Source: Triparma columacea (taxonomy: Eukaryota > Sar > Bolidophyceae > Parmales > Triparmaceae). From it: 45,484 nt of DNA. This document shows positions 31,834 through 42,547 of the stretch, one piece after another. Location of the stretch: NCBI GenBank assembly GCA_030267965.1, contig BRYA01000078.1, positions 25,309 to 70,792 on the forward strand, written 5' to 3'. Under the pieces are notes generated by a model, which worked only from the letters and a program-made list of their open reading frames with translations, did no database searches and was not told the origin of the DNA. A program made the position numbers and the translations under genes. Numbering within the stretch: position 1 is the first letter of the stretch; each line of letters opens with the position of its first letter.

Positions 31834-32858
31834 ATGGCTGCCCTAAACATCGACGATGCCGCTGACATGTTCGGAGGAGTTGCTGACTTCACACAGCACA
31901 CCGTTAATAGCATAGACGACGCCATGTCTGACGATGGTGCTGATTCCATTGGGGGTGACGATTCCACTTCTGAAATGGCGTTGCTCCAGCAGTGCTGGGT
32001 CAACGAGGTGGCCTCGCCGTCCTTGTTGCCCATCGATGTTGACCTGGTAGAGTGCTTGACCCTGCTTCTCAAGAACCAGCTGGCTGTGATTGACCAGTTG
32101 GAGGAGAGTGTAGCTGATCCCATGGCTGCTTTGCAGCTGAGCATGTATCAGACTGAGGTTGACCGCGTGAAGTACGTCCTTGTCGACTACCTGAGGGTCC
32201 GCCTGAGAAAGATTGAGAGGAATGCTCTGTGGTACATGTCCCAGTTCCCTGACGGGAAGGAGTACAAGACGAATGCTGAAGGTGAGGGGGAGGAAGTGGG
32301 AGGATCAATGGAGCGAAGGAGCGAAGGAGTGAAGCTCTTCGTCGTCTCGCTCACCTCTTACATACATATTGTCTCCACTACCTCCCGCACACGCAGATGA
32401 GACGGTCACTGTCACCTTCCTCTCCCCCAAGGAAATGAAGTTCTGCGCTGGCTACACGAAACTCCTGCGCAAGCACATGAAGGAGACAGGTGAGCTCGCC
32501 CCTGCCCACTTGCCCTCCCGGCAATGAAAGACATTTTCGCAACCCCCAATCCTAACCCCCCCCCCCCCCGCCGCCCACAGTACTCAAGCACATGCCCTCC
32601 AAGCTCCTCGACAACAAACCTGAACTCGACCTTAGCCTCCAAAAGCTCGATGATATGCAGACCACTCGAATGGTCGACCCTCCCCACGACAACACATACC
32701 TCCTGGCTAAGATGGTCTCTAACGGGTCCCAGTGGGTTAGCAACGGCGATGCTGACGAGCCGGACTTTTCGGACTACAAGCACGGCCACATGATCCTTGC
32801 TCGTTATGATGCCATTAAGTCGAGGGTCATCAGCAAGGAGGTCGAGTTGGTACCCTAG
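31834..32858 (+). CDS. SLD5: GINS complex subunit SLD5
   Basis: Model join(31834..32281,32397..32489,32581..32858), 272 aa; phases agree. After an acidic N-terminus comes the GINS A-domain: LLPIDVDLVECLTLLLKNQ, YQTEVDRVKYVLVDYLRVRL, RKIERNALWYM, then LSPKEMKFCAGYTKLLRKHM and LKHMPSKL, all in Sld5 order. The C-terminal B-domain ends GHMILARYDAIKSRVISKEV, the usual Sld5 terminus. SLD5 is part of the GINS tetramer of the CMG replicative helicase. It converges with the kinesin. Confidence 0.9.
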
Positions 32859-33016
32859 GCGTTCGGGGGAAGGGGGTTGGGGGGGATGTGAAGAGGCGGG
32901 GACGTGCACCGTGCGCAGGCGAGTCGCCAGTTAATGAAAAAATGGACCATGTGCATTCTTCGCGACCCAACTGCTGTGATTTCTTCCTTACCCACTGTTC
33001 ACTGCATGCCCACATA

Positions 33017-34663
33017 TTACCGGGGCGCCTTGCTGTCCGCCTTGCTGGCCGCCTTGCTGGCAGCAGCATTTTCCCTCCCCGAAACGTTCTCCTTCTTGGT
33101 GCTTGAGATATCTCCTCTCCCCCCAACCCCTCTGCACCTGAACGCGAAGTCAAGGCTACCAACGCTCTCGCTGCGATTGTAGTCGGCGGGAGAGCAGCAA
33201 ACGAAAAGAAGGGTCTTGCTGGATCCACCGAGACTGTCCGACAAGAGCGCAGTGAGAGGGTGATTTCGGTACGGGATGTGCGCAGATTTCTTCTTCAAAG
33301 CGGCGATGACGTCCCCCAAGCTGGACAAGGATTTGTTTATGGACCTAGTCTCTCTGAGTTGTTCGTCCGCCACCTTCCCCATCTTTGAGAGACGCTCTGA
33401 ACCCGCCAAGTCAACAATTGTGACCTTACCAGTGGTCTCCCTCCCGGTGACACTAAGGGAGCTGATCGTTATCTGGAGGACCATGTGAGATCTCGAGCTG
33501 TCAGCGTTCATTGCCGTTGAGCTCGTCCTGCGTTGTGAGCATGCGCACATTGACGATTTTAGATGAAGGTGAGCAGCGAGGACGGACGTAGCGGCGCTAC
33601 ATTGTACTATATATACTAGACGCCCTGCTCACCTCCTCCTCTCCGAACCACGACGAAGAACGGCCAACAGCGCTGCTTCACTGAATACTTCCTCCGACTC
33701 TGCCCCTATCATCTCCACTGACTTTCCCCCAAACTTTAATGACACTTTCTCTCCCTTTCCCTTTATCAAATCGTATATATGATCGTTGTATAGTTCCAGC
33801 ATCGTGACTGATAGGTTCCAGCTTGCCATCGAACCCCCCTCTTTCGACTTCTCCAAGACCTTAAAAAGTTCTCCAGCTGCCCTTGGCGAAATCCCGGCCT
33901 CTGACCCCTCGTCCCCGAACATGGTATGTGTTTTCCCTGACCCTGTTTGACCGTACGCGAAAAGGCAGACGTTATGTCCGTCTACCGCGCTCACCACGAG
34001 TCCCGAAACCTCTAGAAACACTTCGGCCTGACCCTCTGCACCGCCGAAAACGCCATCGAAATCCCACGCCTTCGCACCAAGCCGCCTCTTTTCGTCGGGT
34101 AACATCGCTAAACTTCCCTCTCTCCCGTCCTTCAGTAGCACGTGGCGGCACCCTCCGGCCTCCTCACGAGGTGAAAGAGGTCGGATTCTTACAAAGACTC
34201 TGATTTTCCCTTTGAGGTCCTGCAGCTTGTTGTGCAGGCGCTTTCTACGCTGAACCTCGCCATGAAAGCTCTTCTGTAAAGCCTCGATGGTCGCCCTAAG
34301 TTGGTGGTTCTCCAAGGATAGCTCTTGAACCTGTTCATGTAAAGCCAGAGCCGCCTCGTTCAAAGTTTGGTTTTCCCCTTCAAGGTGGCCAGGGTTGTTA
34401 GAAGAAGAAGGTGGAGGCGGCTCACCGTAGGAAGGAGATACTGGGCCCCATTCAATCAAACTTGCGATCAAGGCTTGCTGGCGACTCACGTAACTCTCAA
34501 AATCACTTTTTAGGTTTACGAGAGTTTCTTGATTTTCTTCTTGTTCTCTTTGAGCGACATGTTCGCAAAGCGAGCAATATGCGGTGTCCTCGTCAACATC
34601 AACACTCTCGTCCCTGGTCAAGACTCGCTGAGGCGCCGTCGCTAATCCCTCAAATTGTTCCAT
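33017..34663 (-). CDS. Kinesin-14 family C-terminal motor protein
   Basis: Model complement(join(33017..33527,33633..34663)), 513 aa. The N-terminal 150 residues are coiled coil with a small Cys pair (AYCSLCEH). The neck LQDLKGKIRVFVRIRPLSPR is diagnostic of kinesin-14, with the motor placed C-terminally. Motor motifs: AYGQTGSGKTHTMFG (P-loop), SSRSH (switch I), DLAGSERLSK (switch II), LSSLGDVIAALKKK, HIPYRNHPLTALLSDSLGG. It should be a minus-end-directed spindle or cytoskeletal motor. The tail is short and Lys/Ala-rich. It is divergent from the SPX transporter, 136 bp apart. Confidence 0.93.
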
Positions 34664-34799
34664 AATTTTGATTGGTCTTGAAATCGTTTCGTGTCAATAA
34701 CCCACCGAAGTGAGGAAGACAATAGTATACCGTCTTGCCTTGCGCACTTTTAAATAACCGTTTGTTGCTTATCATCTACAATTTCCTGACTCCCTTAGC

Positions 34800-35380
34800 A
34801 TGGTCAAGTTCGGGGCCATCTTGGAATCCCAGTCAGTGGAAGAATTCCGTCCCAATTACGTCGGCTACGCGCGCCTGAAGAGGCATATCGAGAAGTGTGC
34901 CTACCTTCGCTCTCAATGGTTGAAGTATCAGAAGAAGAACTTCGGCTTGAGTATGGCAAGGTCAGAGGACAGTGACGAGGAGCAGGTGGCGGGGGTCATG
35001 AGGGAGCACGCAAAGGACGCGATAGCAAATATTAGAAAGAGCCACAATACTTTAAGAATGGCTTCTGTGGAGTCCAAGGAGCGCCTGGACGCATTAACCT
35101 TGAATCTCGATGGGAGCCAGGACCCGAGTTCAATAGACCTGGAGAGGGGTAGGGGAGGCGGTGAGATGCCACACCCAAAGAAGAAAAATTCGAGGTCTTC
35201 TTCCTCTGCCGCCACAGAGCACATCGACAACGAGCTCCCCCTTGTCCTTCCACCCCCCGCAATAACGAACCTCGCCTCATCCACCAAATCCCCAATAAAC
35301 GCTGCCGGTTCGAACCGTTCCATCTCGTCGGAAACGAGGGCCAAGGCTTTTAACTTCCAGGACGTGATTAGCAACAGCAG

Positions 35381-35426
<46 letters not shown>

Positions 35427-38121
35427 CTCAAATCTTTAGAAACCTCCCATGCAGCCACCACCACCACCCCGACCGAGACGACATCGCTATTGGGCGGATC
35501 GCAAATCCGACCCCCCCGCCACTCCAGCTCGGCTTCGTCCTCCGTCCCCATAGTTATCCCTCCTTCTGTCCCAATTCCCACGACGTCCATACATCCGAGG
35601 AACTCAAAGATCGAAAAGACGAAGAGGAAGCAGAGGAAGAAGAGCCTCTCCCCTACGAGGAAGGAGCGAGGGGGAGAAGCGTCCCCCCTCCTCCGACATA
35701 TTGCTGCCAAGACTTACGATACTTACGCCTCCTCCGAGGAGCTCAGTGCCTTCACGTCCCTCGAGGTGGAGATAGAAAAGTTCTGGGACATGATAGAGGC
35801 TGACCTCAACAAGGTGGACTCTTTCTTCGAAGGCAAGGTTGCCGAGTACGAGATGACGCTGGAGAGCTTCTACGTTCACGAGAGCGCAATGGGGATGACG
35901 TCACCGGAAAGGAAGGGAAGGGGCAGTAGGTGAGGACGGAGAACGATTTCACGAACCCGAGGGAACCTGTCAGGATTTCATACATTCACTAAACCTTTCA
36001 CAACAATCCTTTCGAAGTACGAACCTTAGTGGAATGAACAGGGTGAGGAAGCTAACTTTGGCGGGTTCTGCCGCCCCCGACCTCCGGTCCGTGAAGAAGC
36101 TCTACATCGAGCTGATGCAACTGCAAGAGTTCGTGAGGCTCAACGGGACGGGATTTAGAAAGATCGTCAAGAAGTTCGATAAGACAGTGCACAGGGATTT
36201 CCTTCCCAAGTTCATGGAGAATCTGAAGAACCGCCAGTTCATGCGGAGCTCGGCCGTAATTAAACTGGTCGAGAAGACGACGAGCTTGGTGTCACGAGAT
36301 AAGCTGATGGACTTTAAGACTGATGCTCAGGCGATTATAGTGAACCCTGGGAGATCCCAAAATATCATCGGGGAACAGGGGAAATTTAGAGAGGCGCTCG
36401 GTACCTTTTTCGGCTCAGACAAGAGTACGAGGCCTTGGGCGGTTGCCCTTACAGCGATCCTTACGGCGGTCGCCTTCAACGCGACCCCTTTCGAGCATGA
36501 TGATATCGCAAACAGAGCTCTTGCGTTTTTGACCCTCGTTGTGTCGCTTTGGATCACCAAGGCCATCCCGTTCCACGCCACTTCGATGCTCATTCCCCCC
36601 CTGGCCGTGCTATTCAGGGTCTTAAGGGGGGAGGGGGGAGATATCCCCCTAGAACCCAAGGAGGTGAGAAGACGAGACGAGAAGTGCTGGCTGGATTGGA
36701 GTTCAACGTGCACTACGCCTAACCACCTTCCTCCTCGCGCAGGCGTCCAACATTGTTTTGCACAGCTTCTTCAACCACAATACCTTTCTCATCCTGGGTG
36801 GTTACACGGTTTCTGCTTGTTTCAGTAGGTGCAATGTTGAGAGAAGAATCGCTTCGGTGCTGCAGAGGGCCTTCGAGAGCAGGCCTAAGCTTTTCCTGCT
36901 AGCCATGATGCTTCTGGGACTATTTTTGAGCATGTGGATAAGCAACCACACCGCGCCTGTTCTGTGTATAAGCGTGATAAGTCCCATTATAAGCGACTTT
37001 GGGAGCGACAGCATGTTCGTGAAGGCGCTCCTCCTGGGAGTCGCTTTTGCTTGTAACTTTGGGGGCATGATGACCCCCATCTCGTCGCTGCAAAACATAA
37101 TTGCCATCGAGCAAATGAACTCTGCTGGGTATCCGATGAGCTTTGGCGAATGGATCGTGCTGAGCACCCCCATTGCGTTGGTTGGAACACTGGTAGCATG
37201 GCTCCTTATCGTTGCCATAATGAAGCCAAACGATGTCAAGACGATCCCCAAAATAATTTACGAGGAGAAGCCCTTTGGCTTCAAGGCCTACTCCGTGTGT
37301 ATTCTCAGCGGCCTCACCATCCTGGCCTGGGCCTGCTCGGGCACGTCCAAGCTCGTCTTTGGGGACCTAGGTATCATCAGGTGAGTTGGAGCGGAAGCGA
37401 ATGAAGAGCAAAGAGAGCAGCGAAAGGTTTGGGTTTTACGCATTATTTGACATGCTGCTGCATTTACTTCTTAACCACTTTCACTTCTTCTACCATTCTC
37501 CTGTCGCAGTCTCCTTTTTATGGCGACCATGTTCGGCAGCGGAGTCCTTACCGAGATTGACTTGAACTCCTTCGCCTGGCACACGCTCTTTTTGCTCGGA
37601 GGGAGTAACGTGCTTGGGAAGGTGGTCGAGTCGTCCGAGCTCCTGGAACACATAGTGAAAGCAATGAAGCACGCTCTCCCTGACAACAGAGTGACGGTTG
37701 CTTGCGAGGTTTTCTTCGCGGCGAGTTTGATGGCCACTTTTGTTAGTCACAGTGTGGCGGCCATTGTCCTCGTTCCGATTATGGCCCATATTGGGAAGAG
37801 TTTTCACGCCGTCCAGGAATTCAGGTGAGCGAGGGTATATACAAGGGACGACAAGAACGCACGTTTTGTGCATCCTTACAGCTCACACTCTTTACACGTA
37901 ATTATAGCTTTGGTGGAGCATTGGCTATCAGCGCGGCAATGGCGTTCCCTTTTAGCAGCTTCCCTAACGTTTATTCTCTGCTCGTTCTTGACGACTTTGG
38001 AAAGCCGTATCTCACAACGTCCATGTTCCTCAAAATTGGTACCCCGGCTTCTATCTTCTGCATCCTTCTCCTAGTCTTTGGATTGCTGGGGGAGAAACAG
38101 GGGTTGGGGGAGGGGGCCTAA
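34800..38121 (+). CDS. SPX-domain SLC13/DASS-type phosphate transporter (Pho87/90/91-like)
   Basis: Model join(34800..35929,36030..36663,36743..37380,37510..37824,37908..38121), 976 aa. The SPX domain is in three blocks: MVKFGAILESQSVEEFRPNY, EIEKFWDMIEADLNKVDSFF, and KLYIELMQLQEFVRLNGTGF with the basic KKFDKT that binds inositol pyrophosphates. Roughly 200 residues of low complexity (Ser/Asn/Thr/Pro, with an AGCAAC microsatellite at about 35371-35425) separate blocks 1 and 2. The membrane part has about 11-12 helices with the DASS motifs WISNHTAPV and NFGGMMTPISSLQNI. It is expected to carry sodium- or proton-coupled phosphate across plasma or vacuolar membrane, gated by SPX in response to phosphate status. 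It converges with the F-box gene, 63 bp apart. Confidence 0.92.
35371..35425. repeat. AGC/AAC coding microsatellite (Ser-Asn run)
   Basis: Alternating AGC and AAC codons within the SPX gene's low-complexity insert encode a Ser/Asn run. Confidence 0.85.
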
Positions 38122-38184
38122 TAATATGTTCATGTAATGTGTGGTTAGAGTGCTAACAATGTCATTTTTATTACGGTGAGCGTC

Positions 38185-39578
38185 CTATCTCGCGGAGCTG
38201 TGACTGTCAAGCAAATGTTTCGTTTGACCCCGGAAGATTTCTAGGAAGAGGGGCATCTCGTTTGGAGGGGGTTTGTCCTCATGCTGCAGTTTTAACATGA
38301 TTTTATGGGTGACGTGCTGCGGAGGGGAAACGGGGGTGGTTAGTTTGTGATCTGCGTACGTGCTCTGCTTTCCCGCATTGATAGGTTTTCGGTCCATTCT
38401 CACCTTTAGCGCATTCTCAATGTTTCGAAGAGTCCGGGCCCAGACGTCCGTGGAAGAGAGTGGTTGAAGCATAGATTGGTGAAAAGCAATATTGTATCTA
38501 TTCACGATTGACTCAATGTCCTCCATCCCGAGAATACTTCGGTCTTCGTGAAAGACATCGAAGTAAATTCGCTCGCCATTTTCTTCTGCATCCCCACTCG
38601 CGCAAATGATATGACCAGGGAGGCCAATAATATCGACATCGACACCAACTCGACGGCTCACCAAGGAGAAAACGATAGCCAACGACATTGGTATGCCAAG
38701 CCTCGTCTCCAAAACAGAACTCAAGAGGCTGTTGTTGATGTTATAGTAGTCCGTCGCATTGCCACGCAGACCAAAATCGGAAAGGACCTTCTTGCAAGCT
38801 ACAAAGCAATCCTTGGGGTCAGGTTTGGGAGAGGGAGGGAGGAGGGTGCGAACCTGGTCAGCGAGCGCGTCGAGTGTAGATTTGACGCCATCAGAAAGCG
38901 TCGGGTTGAGCAGCTGGGGAGTGGAGAGGTAGACTCTATTAATGAGCAAGATGCCCTCCTCCAGATTACCTTTGTCAGTAACATCTGCATTGAAAGCGTT
39001 GAATAATAGGCGATAATACCTAAGAAAGGTCGAATGAAAGTTAATCGCATGCAGAGCCACCATCATCCTCTGTTGTCGTGGGCCATCCAAGCAGAGGTTG
39101 GCTTCGCATAAAATAGAGATAGAAGACGGAACGATGCCATTTTGAACATCTGGTCTCAGCTCTCGGCAGATGAAGTCATATTCGTTGGTGCTGAGAGTGT
39201 CTCCGAGCCCTTTCCAGATCGACTGTAAGTCGCCTGAATGCTCTTCGCCGAAGTGTAACTTTCTGTAGTGAGGAGAGGTTAGGATGTAGACTCGATGTAG
39301 ACTCACCACACCCATTCTCACCTACACGCTGCATCACTGCGTCTTCGAGCAACAAAGGCAACTTTAGGGTGCACCCCCAACGCATTAGGAGGATACAGGG
39401 GGTAGTACTGTGCAATAAAGTTCCGCCAGAAAGATGGCTGACTGGACAAAACGTGGAAGAACTTACAAGTCTCTGACAGGTTGACGAAAGAGAGGAGGTC
39501 CAAGTGAGGAAGGAGAATATGATCAGAGAATATCGCCTCGGGGATATCAACGAAGCGCGTGGATGACAATTCAGGCAT
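38185..39578 (-). CDS. F-box and transglutaminase-like domain protein (FBXO21-type)
   Basis: Model complement(join(38185..39262,39322..39578)), 444 aa; intron 39263-39321 is only 59 bp. The start is at MPELSSTRF. The N-terminus is an F-box (VDIPEAIFSDHILLPHLDLLSFVNLSETCKFFHVLSS). Residues about 90-330 match the SirB1/transglutaminase-like domain of FBXO21: YYNINNSLLSSVLETRLGIP, MSLAIVFSLVSRRVGVDVDI, IGLPGHIICAS, YFDVFHEDRSI. The C-terminal YccV-like domain of animal FBXO21 is absent. The F-box should recruit it to an SCF ubiquitin ligase; the substrate is unknown. Confidence 0.87.
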
Positions 39579-39660
39579 GGGGAAAGTCAGTGATGGGGGG
39601 TGTCTTGTCGATACCTGCTTGCAAGCAAGAAAGAATATCTGTCTGTCAGGGGGTCCCAAA

Positions 39661-40045
39661 AAAAAAATTCTAATTTTTTTCCCGGTGTAATCACATTCAA
39701 ATGTTATCTGAAAGCTCCAATATATTTATATATGATACAATACATACATTAGGGACAGATTGTAACCCTTATTGAAATTCAAAAAATGTTTTTTTTACAA
39801 AAATTGATTATAAACCTTGCAGTTATTCAAACTTCAAATTTAGAAATATATTGATAATTCTAATTCAATAATTGTTTATAATAACATTTAGAATTATTTG
39901 AAATATGTGATTTTTGATACAACATTTTGAAGATCTATAATCTATATCAGACATGAAGTTTAATATATGGTACAAATTAACAAAAATTATAATTTGCAAT
40001 AAGACGTTTTAAAAAAATATTATTTCGAAAATAAGTGAATAAGAC
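39661..40045. other. Extremely AT-rich block (about 20% GC)
   Basis: Counting bases, 39721-40020 contains 57 G/C in 300, against roughly half elsewhere. It has no ORF of note, no clear terminal repeats and no gene I recognise; motifs such as TAATTC and AAATTATAATTT recur loosely. It lies between the same-strand F-box and RPA43 genes. It could be an insertion (organelle DNA or mobile-element relic), a replication origin or a centromere-like element. Confidence 0.7.
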
Positions 40046-40229
40046 CAGAAAGTTGCACTGGCACATGACCGAATACGCGATATGTTACCAAGTAAAGAGG
40101 GTTAGGGGCATTATGGGTTCCCAGGGTAATATGGTAATATTGATTTCACAAAAGATTGGGATATTAGGCGCTGAGTTGAGTTGCCACATCCAGGATAGAC
40201 ACTTCGTTCATTTTTCATACTTGCAACGA

Positions 40230-40865
40230 TTATCTAATTAGCTCCCCCTCGATGGAGACGACGCCCTCGAGGTGGTGAATTTTCTTGATGACGAAGTTGA
40301 CGTTGCTACCCAATCCTATAATTTCCCCGTCTTCACCCTTCCACTCTCCCTCCTCCTCCCCCTCACCTCCCTCGCTGAACTTCATATTACCGTTACCACT
40401 TAGCGACGACTCTGGTATGCTCGCATTGAAAAAACCATAAGCCAGGAGTCCAATATGTCCACTGGAGCACTTGTTGACAGTACCTGTGAGAGACTGGCCG
40501 ACCTTGGGGACGAATATCGTCCCGGTGCACTCGACGTTAAAGTTGATCCAGGCCTGCTCGTTCATGATAGTGCCGACGCACTTGTCTTTCGCGAAGGATA
40601 TGTCCTTGAAGGATATGAGGACCCCGGAAATTCGGGGGTCATATTTTAGGATATTGGTATGGAGGGATGCAATTATGGAGCCCTTGGGGTCGGCTGCGCG
40701 AGCGCACGGGGGTGGAAAGTAGGGGTTGGGGTAAGAAGTTTGGAAAAAAGGGGAGCTACAAGCCACAACGCCACATCCTCCGGCCTCACCCAATGCAGAG
40801 GGAGGAAGGGAGATGAGGTAGACAAGAGACTGGGAGAAGAACGGTGATACTTCCGAGTTCGTCAT
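40230..40865 (-). CDS. RPA43: RNA polymerase I subunit RPA43-like protein
   Basis: Single exon, 211 aa. It opens with a short tip-domain-like region, then ASLHTNILKYDPRISGVLISFKDI, VECTGTIFVPKVGQSLTGTVNK and the hallmark SSGHIGLLAYGFFNASIPESS, matching Rpa43/Rpb7-type OB domains (SxxHIGLLVxGxFNASI). It ends in a final OB strand (VVSIEGELI) after an acidic Glu/Gly loop. With RPA14-like partners it forms the stalk of Pol I that recruits Rrn3. The related Pol III subunit is less likely given the FNASIP motif. It is divergent from GPN1. Confidence 0.82.
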   Translation of the reverse strand: MTNSEVSPFFSQSLVYLISLPPSALGEAGGCGVVACSSPFFQTSYPNPYFPPPCARAADPKGSIIASLHTNILKYDPRISGVLISFKDISFAKDKCVGTIMNEQAWINFNVECTGTIFVPKVGQSLTGTVNKCSSGHIGLLAYGFFNASIPESSLSGNGNMKFSEGGEGEEEGEWKGEDGEIIGLGSNVNFVIKKIHHLEGVVSIEGELIR

Positions 40866-41175
40866 TTGACTGCGGTGGGGATTGAGAGACGAGGGAAGGC
40901 GATAATTAGCTCAAATGATCAGTGGAATCAGGAAGAGGATTATAATTAGGCTCTCCAAAGGCAAGGTCGACGATTCTGGAATAATTGCCCTTAATTTCTT
41001 CAATATTCACGTTCGGGCCTCAATAATTCAGAAACAGGTGTTAAGATAAGCTTAAAAGCATGGGGGTTGCAGGCCGTATCGAATCTCACTCTAAAAATGT
41101 TGTTTTATTGGCGGAAGCCCGAATGAAATTGATGGGTTGGTCTGGTTTCGGACATCCACACCTTCTCCATTTTTA
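40866..41175. promoter_or_regulatory. Divergent intergenic region, RPA43 / GPN1
   Basis: 310 bp between two divergent starts, moderately AT-rich with several AATTC and TAAT runs. I see no further feature. Confidence 0.4.
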
Positions 41176-42502
41176 ATGTCTGCGTTTGACCAACAATCAT
41201 CGTCACCAATCCCCCCGCTAGAGGAAGTTAAGAAGCGTCCCACCGTTATAATAGTCGTAGGGATGGCTGGTAGTGGGAAAACAACATTCCTCACTCGTCT
41301 CCACAGGGAGATAAGCTCTGGGATTATCTGTAGGAGTGATGATGGGAAAGTTGGAAAGGGTTATTATGTAAGTCATTGGTGTAAAGGGCGCGATGAGAGT
41401 ATCCTGGAGACGCGAAAGATACAAACACCTCCTCTAACCCTCACCTTCCCCCCCCCCCTCTCACCCCCCCCACACCTCTACAGATCAACCTCGACCCAGC
41501 CTGCACCGCAATGCCATACCCTCCACAGATAGACATCCGAGATACTGTTGACTACAAGAACGTCATGAGTGAGTACAATCTGGGCCCCAACGGGGCCATT
41601 GTCACGAGCTTGAACCTCTTTGCAACCAAGTTCGACGTCGTTATGGGCATCCTGGAGAAGCGCGTTGAGGAAGAGAGGGACATTGACTACGTAATTGTCG
41701 ACACCCCTGGCCAGATCGAGAGCTTCACCTGGTCCGCCAGCGGTCAGATAGTAACTGAGTCCCTCGCTTCCAGCTTCCCCACTATCCTCTCCTTCGTAGT
41801 TGACACTCCCCGCTGCGTCAACCCCTCGACATTTATGAGCAACATGCTTTACTCGTGCTCGATGATGTACCGCAGCCGCCTCCCCATGGTCGTCGCCTTT
41901 AACAAGACCGATGTTGTCAGCAGTGACACGGTAGAGTCATGGATGTCAGGTGAGGAGTTTGCGAGGGTTTGCGAGGGTTTGCCTGGGCCTCGTATTCCCC
42001 TCCCCCACCCCCTTCAACTAACCCCCCCCCTCCCCCCCTCCCCCCCTCCCCCCTCCCCCTCTCGCAGATTACGACAAGTTTCAGGAAGCTATGGACGCCC
42101 AGGAATCATCAGGAGGGTCGTATTACGACTCCCTCAACAGGTCTATGGCTCTCACGCTCGACGAATTTTACTCCACACTCAACAGATGCGGAGTAAGCGC
42201 CGCGACCGGGGACGGCGTTGACGAATTCTTGGCGCTTTGTGAGAAAGCAAGGGCGGAGTACTTCGAGGAGTACTGGAAGGATTTGAACGATAGGAGGGAG
42301 GCCGTGAAGGAGCTAAAGGAACAGGTGAGACGAGGAAGTGGATTGAGAGGAATCAACCAGGAACCGGTTTCAATACTAACCACTCAACGCGCGGCATCAG
42401 GGGGTGAAGGATAATATGAACAAGTTCGAGAAGGACCTCAAAGAGGTTGACAAGATGAAGAAGGAAGGTGAGGGAGATGGCAATACGGAAGAGGAAGGCT
42501 AA
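41176..42502 (+). CDS. GPN1: GPN-loop GTPase 1
   Basis: Stand-alone model join(41176..41367,41484..41949,42068..42324,42401..42502), 338 aa. P-loop [17 protein letters not shown], the diagnostic GPN loop [37 protein letters not shown] and the C-terminal helix [20 protein letters not shown] are all present. GPN1 (Npa3/XAB1) is needed to assemble RNA polymerase II and bring it to the nucleus. The third exon begins after an unusual 118-bp intron (41950-42067) nearly identical to one in the next gene. The short acidic tail ends 45 bp before the reductase ATG, and a GTGAGG donor at 42468 can splice it in frame to that gene. Confidence 0.9.
41950..42067 (+). mobile_element. Introner-like intron copy A
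   Basis: 118-bp intron: GTGAGGAG, then TTTGCGAGGG units, TTTGCCTGGGCCTCGTATT, a C-rich tract, the branch-like CTTCAACTAA, more C-tract and CTCTCGCAG. It closely matches the intron at 43471-43591. Its 5' TTGCGAGGG and 3' CCCTCTCGCAG are near inverted repeats. Confidence 0.65.
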
Positions 42503-42547
42503 TACATCCAGCTTTTCCAATAAAAACCCTTTGTCTGACTTTGTTGT

